Origin: JAGIBJ01 sp032119595
GTDB lineage: Bacteria; Actinomycetota; Thermoleophilia; Solirubrobacterales; Solirubrobacteraceae
Direction of reading: 5' to 3'
Length of the DNA: 64,000 bases
Assembly (NCBI GenBank): GCA_032119595.1
Contig: JAUMBQ010000006.1
Coordinates: 310,001-374,000 of the forward strand
The notes under the pieces: model-generated
The model's database searches: none
Seen by the model: the letters and a program-made list of their open reading frames with translations, nothing else
Told to the model about the DNA's origin: nothing
Position numbers and translations under genes: made by a program
Part shown: positions 25,803 to 35,464 of the stretch, in pieces
Numbering within the stretch: the stretch's first letter is position 1
Layout: each line of letters begins with the position of its first letter

Positions 25803-27854
25803 TCAGCGGCGCTCGTAGACCGTGAACGCCCGCCCGAACGCGAGCTTGGGCGGCAGCGACTCGGTGTCGCCGAAGCGCCCGATCACCCGGTAGCGATCGA
25901 CGACGGCGCCATGGAGGGCGACGTTGACGTCGACGCCCTGCTGGAGATAGCCCCAGAGCGCGAAGTTCCAGTTGGCTTCGATCACGAATCGCGGCGGCAC
26001 GTACGGCTGGCCCGGTGGCGGGCGCAACTGGCGAGGCAGGCCCGTCCCCGTGGTCAAGGCCGCCGCTGCGCGGAAGTCGTCGCTGGGAGTGGCCAGGACC
26101 CCCGGGAGGAAGGTGGCGTCGTAGAGCGCCGGCTGGGCTCCGGTGAGGAAGTAGAAGCCGGGCTCCTGCGGCATCGCCAGGATCCGGTCGCCGGGCTTGA
26201 TCTTGCCGCGGAGGAGGTCGAACACGGGCTGCATCTGGGCGCCCGTCTCGACGTCGGCCTTGAACGACCCGTTGGGGGTCTCGACCGCGACGGTGAAGTC
26301 GCGGTAGAGGCCCACATAGGCGTGCATCGAGAGGCTCAGGGCGAAGACCGCGCCGACGACGGCGACCGTGCCGGTCGCCATGGCCTTAGCGCGCGCCTGG
26401 GCGTGGGCGTCGGCCACCTCCACGGCGGCATCCGGCGTCGTCGAGGCGGCGCGCGTGAGGATGCGGTGAAGCACGATCGCGGCGACCAACACGACGGGCG
26501 GCGCGTAGTACGGGGCGTAGACGTCGGTCGAGAAGAACGCATAACTACGGAGGCTGGCCGCCGCGGCTGCGGCGATCAACGCGCCGCCCGCCACCCAGCC
26601 AGGCGAGCCGGAACTCGGGCCGGCGTCGGCGCTCGTGCCGGCTTCAGCGCCAGGCACCCGATCAGGGGCCTCAGTCGCAGCATTGGACGCAGCGCTGGGC
26701 TCATCGAGCGGCGACGGCCCTCCGCGGAGCCAGATCAAGGCCGCGACGCCGAGCGCCCCGAGCCCAACGGCTGGCAGTGCGGTCATAGCGATCAGGAAGC
26801 GTGTGATGTCGTCGCGGGTGAGTGAGAGCGGGTCGCCGGCCTGCCCACCGACGGCAGCCACGCCGAGGCCCAGCACGACCGCGCCAGTGGCCGCGATGAG
26901 CAGCCGCAGCGACCCTTTCGGCAGGGACGGCCGCCGCCCCGCGGCCGCCGCGACGACGGCGGTCCAGGCCACGACGATCGCCCAGGTGCCAACCACGAGA
27001 ACGGCGCCACGAACGAGCAGCGTCCCGAGACTTGGCAGATCGAACGGATGCTGGCCGCGTTCGAACTCGGCGCCGACGGTGCGCAAGAACTCGAGCGGGA
27101 CGATGTTCTCGAACAGCACTCGGTAGAGCCCGGCCTCGGCCGCAAACCAGCCGAGGACCGGCACGGCCACGAGCAGGGCCGTGCCCGCGGCGACCACCCC
27201 ACCGCGCAGCGCCGGGACCAGCCCGTGCGCCCGCCAGGCGCCAAATGCCGCCCCGCCGACGGCGGCGACGCCGAACGCCAAGAACTCCGGCCGCGTGAGC
27301 GCCGTGGCTCCGACGGCCAACCCTGCCAGGGCAAATCGCTCGTGGCTGAGCGCGAGCAGGGCGAAGAGGAGAGCCACGAGCCCGGTCGTCGCGGCGAAGG
27401 TGTGCGGAAGCTGGAAGTTCGACCCGGTGCCGCTGAACCCGATCGCCAACACCACGGCCATCACGCCGACGGTGGCTGGAACCGGCAGCCACCGCCGCGC
27501 GAGGCGCCGCGTCAGTTCGGCGATGAGGGCCGTCTGCGCGAGCCCGACCGCCATCGCGACCCACAGATGCGCACCGAACACAGCAAACGCCCCCGCGAGC
27601 ACACCGATGCCGAGCGGCCCGTACCAGTAGCGCACGTCCCGGTAGGGCACGACGCCGTCGAGCCAGCCCGACGCCACGGTGAGATCCAGGCCGACGTCCG
27701 CCAGCGGATTGCCCCAACGCTTCCAGGAGACGACGAGCAGCACGGCGACGTAGACCGCGAGCAGCCCCCAGCTCACCAGGTCCGCGCGGCGGCTCGGCTC
27801 CCGCTGACCATCCGCCCGCGGCACGACGGTCGACGCCGCAGCCACGTCAGCCAC
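25803..27854 (-). CDS. GT-C family membrane glycosyltransferase
   Basis: A 683-residue protein with about 12 transmembrane segments and a soluble C-terminal domain (about 520-683). The first loop reads DVGLDLTVASGWLDGVVPYR followed by DVRYWYGPLG, the pattern of Dol-P-mannosyltransferase/ArnT-like enzymes, with acidic residues for catalysis. GTG 27854 overlaps the stop of the upstream gene by 8 nt, so the two are coupled; longer upstream frames are rejected. It should transfer a sugar from a polyprenyl-phosphate donor outside the membrane. Acceptor unknown. Confidence 0.8.
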   Translation of the reverse strand: MADVAAASTVVPRADGQREPSRRADLVSWGLLAVYVAVLLVVSWKRWGNPLADVGLDLTVASGWLDGVVPYRDVRYWYGPLGIGVLAGAFAVFGAHLWVAMAVGLAQTALIAELTRRLARRWLPVPATVGVMAVVLAIGFSGTGSNFQLPHTFAATTGLVALLFALLALSHERFALAGLAVGATALTRPEFLAFGVAAVGGAAFGAWRAHGLVPALRGGVVAAGTALLVAVPVLGWFAAEAGLYRVLFENIVPLEFLRTVGAEFERGQHPFDLPSLGTLLVRGAVLVVGTWAIVVAWTAVVAAAAGRRPSLPKGSLRLLIAATGAVVLGLGVAAVGGQAGDPLSLTRDDITRFLIAMTALPAVGLGALGVAALIWLRGGPSPLDEPSAASNAATEAPDRVPGAEAGTSADAGPSSGSPGWVAGGALIAAAAAASLRSYAFFSTDVYAPYYAPPVVLVAAIVLHRILTRAASTTPDAAVEVADAHAQARAKAMATGTVAVVGAVFALSLSMHAYVGLYRDFTVAVETPNGSFKADVETGAQMQPVFDLLRGKIKPGDRILAMPQEPGFYFLTGAQPALYDATFLPGVLATPSDDFRAAAALTTGTGLPRQLRPPPGQPYVPPRFVIEANWNFALWGYLQQGVDVNVALHGAVVDRYRVIGRFGDTESLPPKLAFGRAFTVYERR

Positions 27855-29439
27855 CGCTCCCGCACCGGCTCGTAACGACCCAACCGCCCTCGCTGCGCAC
27901 CGCGTCTGCGGGTGGGAAGGCCTCGAGCTGCTTGAAACTGGGGTCGCGCAGCAGCCGCTCCGGCTGGGCACCCGTAGCGGTGATGTAGGTGCCGCGGGGC
28001 GGGACGCCGTCCTGCGCTGCATCGACGACGTCCCGGCCGCGCAGATTGGTCCAGGCCGCGACGAACGCGCGAATGTTGACGTTCGGCGTCGCCACCGGTG
28101 TGCACGGAACGCCCGGCCGAATCGCCGCCCGCGCGGCCTCGTACCGATCGTGTTCCTCCCCGGTGATCCGGCGAGCATCGACCAGGAGCGGGAGCTGCGC
28201 GAGCGAGAGCAAGACCACGAGCACGGCAGCGACCGAGCCCACCCGCACGCCGCGCTCTGCCCATCGCTCCGTCAGCGCCTGCCCGACCCACACCACGAGG
28301 ATCGAACCGAAGACGACGAACACCGCCATCAGCGCGAGCGCGAACCGGGCAAACAGCAGCGATCCACTCAGCGCCTCGGCCGCGATGACGCCCCCGAACA
28401 CGACCGCTCCGGCGGTCAGGAGCAGCACGGGCCGACGGGCAGCCTCATCGAAGGCCACGAGGGAGAACGGCCGCCGCCGCCCGAGGGAAGGCCAGAGTGC
28501 GATCAACGCCACGAGCCCCGCCAGCACCAACATCTCCGGCCCGGCGACATGGGCGATGTTGCGCGGAATGCTGACCACGTGTTCCACGAGCGTGTCCGGG
28601 ATGCCGCGCCCCGCGCGTACGAGGTCGTTGACGCGGGTGGTCTCATGGACCGAGAAGAGCGCGTCGCCGTTCAGCGCGGCGTCGGCCACGAGCCAGCTCA
28701 CTGGTGCCGCCACCACCAGCGCCAGGCGCCCGAGCCGCAGCCGAGCCGGCGTCAGCCGTGCAGCCAATCCGCCATCGCGCACCACGGTCCAGAGCCAGAG
28801 CGCGCCGGCAAGCGCCCAAGCTTCGGGCCGCAGCAAGCCGGCCAGGAAGAGCAGGAGCGCAGCGCTCCACGGCGCCCCGGGCGGCACCGGCATTCCGGCG
28901 GCCTCGTCCGCGTGCCAGCGGACCACGACCAACGCGGCCCAGACGATCAACGCGGCCGTGAGGACATCGAGAAAGTTCGAGGTCGCGGCGTAGAGGAGCT
29001 GCTCACGAAGCACCATCAGGACGCCTGCCACTGCACCAGCCGCCACCCCGGCGATCTCGCGTGCCAGGCAGGCCGTCGCCCAGACCAGCGCGCCCGCCGC
29101 CAGGAAGGCGATTACCACGAGCCCACGGTCGGCGTCGGCGCCCAGCGGCGTGAGCGCCGCCCCGATCAGGTTCGAGAGCACGTGCGGCGTCGTCGTCCCG
29201 CTCAGTGACAACGGATCGGCGCCCGCGACATCGCGACCCCACACCACCGCCCACATCGAGTCGAGCGTGACATACCCCCCGCCGTACGCCAGCCAAAGCA
29301 GGAGGCCGACGCCAGCGACCGCAACGAGCTGCAGCGGCAGGCTCGGCAGCGCGCGCGCCCCTCCCGGAACGGCCCCGGGGTGGCGTGGTTCGGCGGGCAC
29401 CGCGCGCATGATGTCAGATACTCGTTGAGGCGAGTGCAC
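27847..29439 (-). CDS. GT-C-like membrane protein
   Basis: A 530-residue protein with about 11 hydrophobic segments. The first loop contains YVTLDSMWAVVWGRDVAGAD, where the acidic residues match the GT-C active-site position. A short soluble C-terminal part contains GVPCTPVATPNVNIRAF. GTG 29439 is the longest start and ATG 29409 an alternative; neither has a well-spaced ribosome binding site. It is the first gene of a coupled pair with the GT-C gene at 27854 and diverges from the Tat-exported protein at 29587. Confidence 0.72.
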   Translation of the reverse strand: MHSPQRVSDIMRAVPAEPRHPGAVPGGARALPSLPLQLVAVAGVGLLLWLAYGGGYVTLDSMWAVVWGRDVAGADPLSLSGTTTPHVLSNLIGAALTPLGADADRGLVVIAFLAAGALVWATACLAREIAGVAAGAVAGVLMVLREQLLYAATSNFLDVLTAALIVWAALVVVRWHADEAAGMPVPPGAPWSAALLLFLAGLLRPEAWALAGALWLWTVVRDGGLAARLTPARLRLGRLALVVAAPVSWLVADAALNGDALFSVHETTRVNDLVRAGRGIPDTLVEHVVSIPRNIAHVAGPEMLVLAGLVALIALWPSLGRRRPFSLVAFDEAARRPVLLLTAGAVVFGGVIAAEALSGSLLFARFALALMAVFVVFGSILVVWVGQALTERWAERGVRVGSVAAVLVVLLSLAQLPLLVDARRITGEEHDRYEAARAAIRPGVPCTPVATPNVNIRAFVAAWTNLRGRDVVDAAQDGVPPRGTYITATGAQPERLLRDPSFKQLEAFPPADAVRSEGGWVVTSRCGSGG

Positions 29440-29470
29440 CCTTGCGGGCGATGACCGAGTACAAGTCAGA

Positions 29471-29513
29471 AAGCGGTGTGATCATTGCATTTCACCGCTT
29501 CTCGACTGTTACT
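29471..29513 (+). promoter_or_regulatory. promoter with overlapping inverted repeat, upstream of the Tat protein gene
   Basis: TTGCAT (29485-29490) and GTTACT (29508-29513) are 17 bp apart. The perfect 8-bp inverted repeat AAGCGGTG/CACCGCTT (29471-29478, 29493-29500) brackets the -35 box and is a candidate operator for this divergent region. Confidence 0.45.
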
Positions 29514-29586
29514 CTGACCCAGCGCACGCCGGCCCCCGACGGCAAGCGATCCGATCCAGCGCACCCACTAGCTAGGCGCACCACCG

Positions 29587-31917
29587 ATGGCCTCTCCGAA
29601 TTCCCCGCAGTCGCGGCGCACCTTCCTTCAGCGCAGCTCCGTCGCCGTCGCGGGCACGGCCGTCGCCGGCGGCCTCCCCGCGCTCGCCTTCGGCGCCGAG
29701 CAGGCCCTCGCCGCCGACGCCGCTGCCGCCAACCCGATCGTCGCTGAGAACACCCTCACCGACCAGTCCACCTGGACTGACAAGTTCCGCGTGAGCGATG
29801 TGTCATCGGCCGTGATCGGCTTCGCCAAGCGCACGTCGGTCAACCTCGGCGAGGACATCGACATCTCCGCCAGCGGCCCGAACGCGTGGCTGCCCGAGGA
29901 CGGCGACCCGTGGGAGACCATCGAGGTCGAGCTCTACCGCCTTGGCTACTACGGCGGCAAGGGCGGGCGCCTGGTCTGGAAGTCCGACCGCCCCGTGTCG
30001 ACGTTCCAGAAGGTCGACGCCAACGGCAACCCGGCCAACGAGTACGCCGGCGGCGTCGTGCCGGACTGGTCCCCGCTTGATCCCTCCACCGGCCTGTACG
30101 GCCTGGCCGGCCACCGCACGGTGCTGTCGATCCCGGGCTCGGCGGTCACCGTCTCCGGCGTCTACCTCGCCAAGCTCAAGGGGAAATGGCGCGACTTCCC
30201 GCCGGGCGTGCCCGCCGTCGAAATGTCGGGTGAGTCACACGTGGTGATCATCGTCCGCGACGACGCGCGCCCGCGCGACATCCTGGCGCTGCTCCCCACG
30301 AACACTTGGCAGGCCTACAACTACTGGGGCGGTCGTTCGCTCTACACGTACAACTCGCGCTACGGCGTCCCGGGCAACATCGTCCCGGCGACGGGCACTG
30401 AGCGCGCGGCGAAGGTCAGCCTCGATCGCCCGTACAACATCTGGATCGCCGACTACAACTGGGTGCTCCACAGCGAATTCGCCTGGATCTACTGGGCGGA
30501 GCAGCAGGGCTACGACATCTCGTACACCGAGGATCTCGCTCTGAGCTACCGCCCGGAGCAGGCCTTGCCGACGAGTTCCAAGTCGGTCGCGATCCTGGGC
30601 CACGGTGAATACTGGACCGAGCAGGAGCGCAACGCGCTGGAGGCCGGCCGCGACGCCGGCACCCACATCTACAACTTCGGTGCGAACACGGGCTATTGGC
30701 GCGTGCGGTACGAGAGTGTCGATGGCGACTGGGAGCCCAGCGAGGTCGATGCTCGCGTGCTCGTTTGCTACAAGACGATCGAGGGCGGCGGCACGAACGA
30801 CCTCAATACCGCCAGCAAATACGACCCGATCGGTCCGACCACGACCTGGCGTGACCCGGGCAAGAACCGCCTCGTCACGACGCCTGGAACCACTGGCGCG
30901 ACCCCAGCCGTTTACATCGGCCCCAACCGTCCTGAGAGTGCGCTGCTCGGGGTGCAGTACATCGGCGACGACGACAACGGCCCCCGTCCGCTCACGATCC
31001 CGGCCGACAACGCCAAGGGCGAGTTCGCGGGCCACCGTGCCTGGCGTAACACGCCGGTCGCGAAGAAGACGACGGCAACGCAGATCGGCCGCAACATCCT
31101 CGGCTGGGAGTGGGACGGCATCCCGCCTGCCGGGCACCCGTTCGGCAAGAGTCCGGTCGTCAAAGCCGGCACCACGCTTCAGCGGCTGTCCGAGACCGAT
31201 CCTCGTACGAACGCGAACGGCACCAACCTGCTCTACGTGCTCGACGCTGGCCGCAAGTACAGCCAGTCAGGCGCAAACGCGCAGCCGGCCTCGTTCGACA
31301 CGCCGTATGCCCATGCGATCACCTACACGGCACCGAGCGGCGCCCTGGTGTTTTCATCGGGCACCATTCGGTGGAGCTTCGGCCTTGGCCCGCACCACGT
31401 CGACGGGTTCTGGCAGACGTTCTCCGATCCGCCGACGAACGACACCGATCCGGTGATCCAGCAGGCGACCGCCAACCTCTTCCTCGACGGTGGGATTAAG
31501 CCCGCGACGCCCGTCGGCGTCGTCCTGGACCCGGTCATCGAGGTCCCGACCGACACGACGGCCCCAGACATCTCAGCCGTCGTCACGAACTCGACCGGCC
31601 GCTACCTGTTCACGACGACGGTCACCTACGTGTCGAAGACGGCGCGCACGCTGTCGATTCGGGTGCAGCTGTCGTCCACGGAGAAGAGCAACCCGGTCGC
31701 GATCGACCTGGAACTCAAAGACGCCGCCGGGGTCCTCGCCACCGCCAGCGGTTCGCTCACGGCTGGAAACCGCCAGACATTCAACCTCGTGATGACTACG
31801 ACCACCTTCAAGCGCATCACGTCGCCGTACCGCAAGGCCACGGCGACGGTCGTCGCGACCGACGCCGCCGGCAACAAGACCACGAAGACGATCGCGCTGA
31901 ACCTCCGCGCCAACTAG
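29587..31917 (+). CDS. Tat-exported protein, N,N-dimethylformamidase beta-like C-terminal domain
   Basis: A 776-residue protein. The N-terminus SRRTFLQRS is a twin-arginine motif, followed by a hydrophobic core and ALA cut sites, so it should be exported folded. The main domain (about 70-600) has IEVELYRLGYYGGKGGRLVW, LPTNTWQAYNYWGGRSLY and ILGHGEYWTEQERNALEAG, the pattern of the DMFase beta-subunit C-terminal family. That family is a glutamine-amidotransferase-like fold, and most members have unknown substrates. A C-terminal Ig-like domain follows (about 655-776). No small (alpha) subunit gene is nearby, so true DMFase activity is doubtful. Confidence 0.78.
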   Translation: MASPNSPQSRRTFLQRSSVAVAGTAVAGGLPALAFGAEQALAADAAAANPIVAENTLTDQSTWTDKFRVSDVSSAVIGFAKRTSVNLGEDIDISASGPNAWLPEDGDPWETIEVELYRLGYYGGKGGRLVWKSDRPVSTFQKVDANGNPANEYAGGVVPDWSPLDPSTGLYGLAGHRTVLSIPGSAVTVSGVYLAKLKGKWRDFPPGVPAVEMSGESHVVIIVRDDARPRDILALLPTNTWQAYNYWGGRSLYTYNSRYGVPGNIVPATGTERAAKVSLDRPYNIWIADYNWVLHSEFAWIYWAEQQGYDISYTEDLALSYRPEQALPTSSKSVAILGHGEYWTEQERNALEAGRDAGTHIYNFGANTGYWRVRYESVDGDWEPSEVDARVLVCYKTIEGGGTNDLNTASKYDPIGPTTTWRDPGKNRLVTTPGTTGATPAVYIGPNRPESALLGVQYIGDDDNGPRPLTIPADNAKGEFAGHRAWRNTPVAKKTTATQIGRNILGWEWDGIPPAGHPFGKSPVVKAGTTLQRLSETDPRTNANGTNLLYVLDAGRKYSQSGANAQPASFDTPYAHAITYTAPSGALVFSSGTIRWSFGLGPHHVDGFWQTFSDPPTNDTDPVIQQATANLFLDGGIKPATPVGVVLDPVIEVPTDTTAPDISAVVTNSTGRYLFTTTVTYVSKTARTLSIRVQLSSTEKSNPVAIDLELKDAAGVLATASGSLTAGNRQTFNLVMTTTTFKRITSPYRKATATVVATDAAGNKTTKTIALNLRAN

Positions 31918-31939
31918 CGGGGCGCAGGAGCGGGTGGAC

Positions 31940-32512
31940 ATGACGGTTCACCCGCTGCGGCTTCTGGAAACCTGGTTGGCTGACGCTGAGGCGTCGGGAC
32001 AGTCACTCCCGTGGTCGGTGGCATTTGTCACGGCGACGGCCGACGGCGTTCCCTCCGCTCGAACCGTGACGCTCAAGCGTGTCGAGGACGACGCCCTGAT
32101 CTTCACGTCGGCGCTGTGGACTCGAAAGGCGCGCGAGATCGATGCAAACCCACGCGTCGCCCTGCTCTTTCACTGGCCCGCGCTTGGGCGTCAGGTCCAC
32201 ATCTCGGCGGTCGCCGAGCACGCAGATCGAGCGCTGGCGCACGAGCTGTTCGACGAGCGCGACCTGCCGAATCGATGGCAGGCGCTGGTGTCACGCCAGG
32301 GCGAGCCGATCGACGACCTTGAACGGCTGCGTCAGGACTTGTCGACGCGCACGGCAGGGCTGGAGGAGCCGCAGTGCCCGACCGATTGGGGAGCCCTCAG
32401 GCTCCGCCCGACCGCCGCTGAGTTCTGGACGGAATCGCCTGATCGGCTCCACGAACGGCGAATGTTCGTGCGGCAGGACGACGACTGGTCGGAAACGCTG
32501 CTCGCGCCCTGA
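31940..32512 (+). CDS. pyridoxamine 5'-phosphate oxidase-family protein
   Basis: A 190-residue split-barrel flavoprotein. Recognisable parts are SARTVTLKRVEDDALIFTSA, RKAREIDANPRVALLFHW and the C-terminal WGALRLRPTAAEFW with HERRMF. AGGAG (31926-31930) is 9 nt before ATG 31940 and only 3 nt before GTG 31934, so the ATG is chosen. A more typical PdxH is encoded at 45012-45668, so this one may oxidise another substrate. It starts 22 nt after the Tat protein gene and may share its transcript. Confidence 0.78.
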   Translation: MTVHPLRLLETWLADAEASGQSLPWSVAFVTATADGVPSARTVTLKRVEDDALIFTSALWTRKAREIDANPRVALLFHWPALGRQVHISAVAEHADRALAHELFDERDLPNRWQALVSRQGEPIDDLERLRQDLSTRTAGLEEPQCPTDWGALRLRPTAAEFWTESPDRLHERRMFVRQDDDWSETLLAP

Positions 32513-32543
32513 GCGCGCTCGATCCCGGCTTGCCGCACCTCGG

Positions 32544-34148
32544 TCAGCGCGCCTGCGACGCGGCTGGGTCGTCGTGGTTGGCGCCGCGACCGGCTCCGAG
32601 GAGCACGGCGACGACGCGTGGCGCGAGCACGAGCGTGCCCCCGGCATAGACGGCGCCGCCGATCCCGAGCGACACGACGGCGGTCAGCAGCGGTGAGCCG
32701 TCGATCAACGACGCGACGCCGGCCCCCAGGCCGAACGCGACGGCGGCAAGGCCACCCGCCCGAAGGGTGTCGGTTGCGATCTCGTGGGTGACGCGGCCCA
32801 GCAGCGCACGGGCTCCAAGCACGATCAGCACGGCCGCAAAGAGCAGCGGCGCGACGGCCATGGCCGCGATCACGCCCTCCACCCCGCCAAGCTGCGCACC
32901 GATCAGCGCGGCGGCGACGTGGAGCGCGAGTGCGACCGGCGCAAGCGCATTGACCGTCTTGGCCTGGCCGAGCGCGAAGAGCGACGGAATGGCGAAATTG
33001 AGCAGCAGCGCCGCGGCCGTCCAAGGTGCCATGAGCAGGATGTCGCGCCCGAGCTGGTCGGCCTGCCCGATCCCGAGGGCCGTCGGGAGCAGTGCCTCGA
33101 CGACGGGAGAGGCCGCGACGACGCCCGCGGCCAGGATCGGTGCGCTGACCAGCACGGCATAGCGATAGCCGTGCGGCACGGTGTCGGCGACGACGGTGCC
33201 CCACTCCTCTTCCTGCGCGCCACGAACCATGTCCGGCGCGCGGCTGATGCCGACGGCGGTGCTGGTCCCGGCCACGAGATAGCTGGCCAGCAGGTACGCG
33301 TACGACAGCACCGTCGCGGCCCCGGCCCCGCCTTCGCGCCCGACGATCGCCAGCGTCACGAGGAAGAACGCGTTGATCACGAAATAGACGACCGATCGGC
33401 CAAGGAAGTGCCCGGCGGTGGTCGCGCTCTGCCCGAGCAGCTTGCTCTTTCGCTCGTAGCCGTTCCAGCCGAGCCCGCCGGTGCCGCTCGCGACCTCGGC
33501 GCGCCGCACCTTCCACAGCGCCACGAAGACCCAACCGGTCGTGACGACGGCCATCGCAAGCATCGACCACGCCAGGGCGAGTTCTCCGCTGGTTCGCACC
33601 AGCAAGAACACGACGAGTCCGGTCAACGCACCCACGGCGTAGGCCGCCGCGACCGGCTCGAAGCGGTCACGCATGCCAAGCAAGGTGGCGGCCCCGGCGG
33701 CCCCGAGCTGCAGCACGATCGCGACGCAGAGGATGCGCAGGGCCCCGACCGCGAGATCGTGTGCGGAACCGGTAGCGCTTGGCGCCAGCACGTCGGCGAC
33801 TGGGCCCGCGAGCGGCCCGCAGGCCAGCACAACGGGGACGGCGATCACGAGGAGGCCACCGAAGAACCTGAGCATGCCGATCGCCCCGGCCCCAACGAGC
33901 AGGGGAACCGAACTCACGCGCGTGGCCTGGGTGAACACGCCGGCGACTTGGTAGACGGCGAAGGCCGCGAAGAACGCATCGGTGCGGGCCGTGGCCCCGT
34001 ACTCACCGAGGTAGAGCACCGCCTGAATGGCTGACCCGCCCGCCATCGCGAGCGTCGACACGGCCATCAGGAGTCCGGCCCGCGCCGCGCGGGTGGGCTC
34101 AGCCGGCGCCGCGTCCGCGCCCGACCCCTTGGGCGACGGGTCGGTCAC
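32544..34148 (-). CDS. MurJ/Wzx-like lipid-linked glycan flippase
   Basis: A 534-residue protein with about 14 transmembrane segments. It has the MVF/MurJ-like start of helix 1, and the segment AVLYLGEYGATARTDAFFAA recalls the MurJ N-terminal motif. GTG 34148 lies in a GTGA overlap with the preceding oxidoreductase stop. This is the second flippase in the window. It belongs to the minus-strand operon Gfo/Idh, GT2, FAD oxidoreductase, flippase. Its substrate is probably that operon's own glycan. Confidence 0.8.
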   Translation of the reverse strand: MTDPSPKGSGADAAPAEPTRAARAGLLMAVSTLAMAGGSAIQAVLYLGEYGATARTDAFFAAFAVYQVAGVFTQATRVSSVPLLVGAGAIGMLRFFGGLLVIAVPVVLACGPLAGPVADVLAPSATGSAHDLAVGALRILCVAIVLQLGAAGAATLLGMRDRFEPVAAAYAVGALTGLVVFLLVRTSGELALAWSMLAMAVVTTGWVFVALWKVRRAEVASGTGGLGWNGYERKSKLLGQSATTAGHFLGRSVVYFVINAFFLVTLAIVGREGGAGAATVLSYAYLLASYLVAGTSTAVGISRAPDMVRGAQEEEWGTVVADTVPHGYRYAVLVSAPILAAGVVAASPVVEALLPTALGIGQADQLGRDILLMAPWTAAALLLNFAIPSLFALGQAKTVNALAPVALALHVAAALIGAQLGGVEGVIAAMAVAPLLFAAVLIVLGARALLGRVTHEIATDTLRAGGLAAVAFGLGAGVASLIDGSPLLTAVVSLGIGGAVYAGGTLVLAPRVVAVLLGAGRGANHDDPAASQAR

Positions 34149-35464
34149 GCGCTGGAGGGCACGGCCGGGGCGGCGACAACGTCCCGAGCGACGCCTTCGG
34201 CGAAGGCGATGATCGCCTCGCCGTTGAGGAGCCGCGGGTACACCTGGGCGCCCGAGGCGAGCAGCAGGCCATCGACGCCGCGCTCGACCGGCGGGACCCG
34301 TGGCGGCACGCCCATCGGATAGACCGGCTCCACCGTCGGACCGCGTTGAACGGTCCAGGCGATCACGTCTTCGTGCTTGAAGGCCGGCGAGAGCTGCGCG
34401 AGCTTCGCCGTGAAGCGGTCGTAGGCCTCCTGGTCGGAGAGGTTGTAGCTCTCACTCGCGGTGTCGCAGTACTTCGGGAGGTAGACCAGGCGGTTTCCGC
34501 CCGTGTGGTCGGTTCCGACGGCGTGGCTGGTCTCGACGACCGTCGTGATCGGCGTCTCGTCGCAGATATTCACCGAGTAATGCTCGATCAAGGAGTGCGG
34601 CATCAGCAGCAGCACGCAGATCACGCCCTGGTAGCGCTGCGGGTAGGCCTCCAGGAGCGGCTGGAGTTCCGCCGGCAGCAGCCGCTTCAGGCCCGGGGGC
34701 TGCAGCGTCGGAATCGTGAGGTCGTAGCGCAGGTCACCATCGTCGGTGGTGACGCCCTTCACGGCGCCGTCTTCAGTGATGAGGCCGGTCACGGGCACGC
34801 CGGTCCGCACCTTCGCGCCCGCCGCCTCAGCGGCCTTGGCGGTCGCCTCGATGAGCGTCTGGTGGCCGCCGTCGAGCGCGCCCATCGTCTCGGCCTTGCT
34901 CTTGCCGGTCCGGGCGTTGTTCATGCGACGGGTGCGGGCCCACATGTACGTGGCGGGCAATTCATCGTGCTTGCCGTCGAAGCGCGAGTTCAGCAGCGGA
35001 CGCCAGATCCGGTCGACGATCGTCTTGCTGGAACGCTTCGCGAGCCACGGCAGGAGCGGGATGTTCTCCAGGTCGTCGTACGTCGGCTTGCGCTGGCAGT
35101 GCAGCACGAAGCGGGCGAGCTTGACGCGGTCGACGATGCTGAGCGCCGGGAAGGTGAGGAAGTCCTTGATGCCGTTGAACGGCAGCATCTTCCCGTCGAT
35201 CCAGAAGCCGACGCCGACCGGGTTGTAGCGCACGTGGCTGGTGAGGCCGAGTTCGTCGATCAGGCCGAGCATGTGCTCGTCGCTGGGCACGATCACGTGG
35301 TAGAAGCGGTCGACCTTGTAGCCGCCCAGTTCGATGCGGTCCGCGAGGCCTCCGAGCGTGGGCGCGCGCTCGAGCAGCTCCACGTCGAGCCCGGCCTGCG
35401 CGAGGCGCAATGCGAGGGTGGTGCCGAAGATCCCGCCGCCGACGATCCCGATGGTGCGGCTCAC
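34145..35464 (-). CDS. FAD-dependent amine-oxidase-type oxidoreductase
   Basis: A 439-residue flavoprotein with the dinucleotide motif GIVGGGIFGTTLALRLAQAG at the N-terminus, the GGLADRIELGGYKVDRFYHV segment and a C-terminal LLLASGAQVYPRLLNGEA FAD-contact motif. This is the protoporphyrinogen-oxidase/UDP-galactopyranose-mutase-like superfamily. Such genes occur in polysaccharide clusters, but the reaction is not established. GTG 35464 overlaps the GT2 stop (GTGA), and its own stop overlaps the flippase start. Confidence 0.8.
   Translation of the reverse strand: MSRTIGIVGGGIFGTTLALRLAQAGLDVELLERAPTLGGLADRIELGGYKVDRFYHVIVPSDEHMLGLIDELGLTSHVRYNPVGVGFWIDGKMLPFNGIKDFLTFPALSIVDRVKLARFVLHCQRKPTYDDLENIPLLPWLAKRSSKTIVDRIWRPLLNSRFDGKHDELPATYMWARTRRMNNARTGKSKAETMGALDGGHQTLIEATAKAAEAAGAKVRTGVPVTGLITEDGAVKGVTTDDGDLRYDLTIPTLQPPGLKRLLPAELQPLLEAYPQRYQGVICVLLLMPHSLIEHYSVNICDETPITTVVETSHAVGTDHTGGNRLVYLPKYCDTASESYNLSDQEAYDRFTAKLAQLSPAFKHEDVIAWTVQRGPTVEPVYPMGVPPRVPPVERGVDGLLLASGAQVYPRLLNGEAIIAFAEGVARDVVAAPAVPSSA

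Noticed and set aside
29471..29500. CRP-like binding site in TGTGATCATTGCATTTCACC
   Set aside because: The half-site spacing does not fit TGTGA-N6-TCACA. It is recorded only as an inverted repeat.
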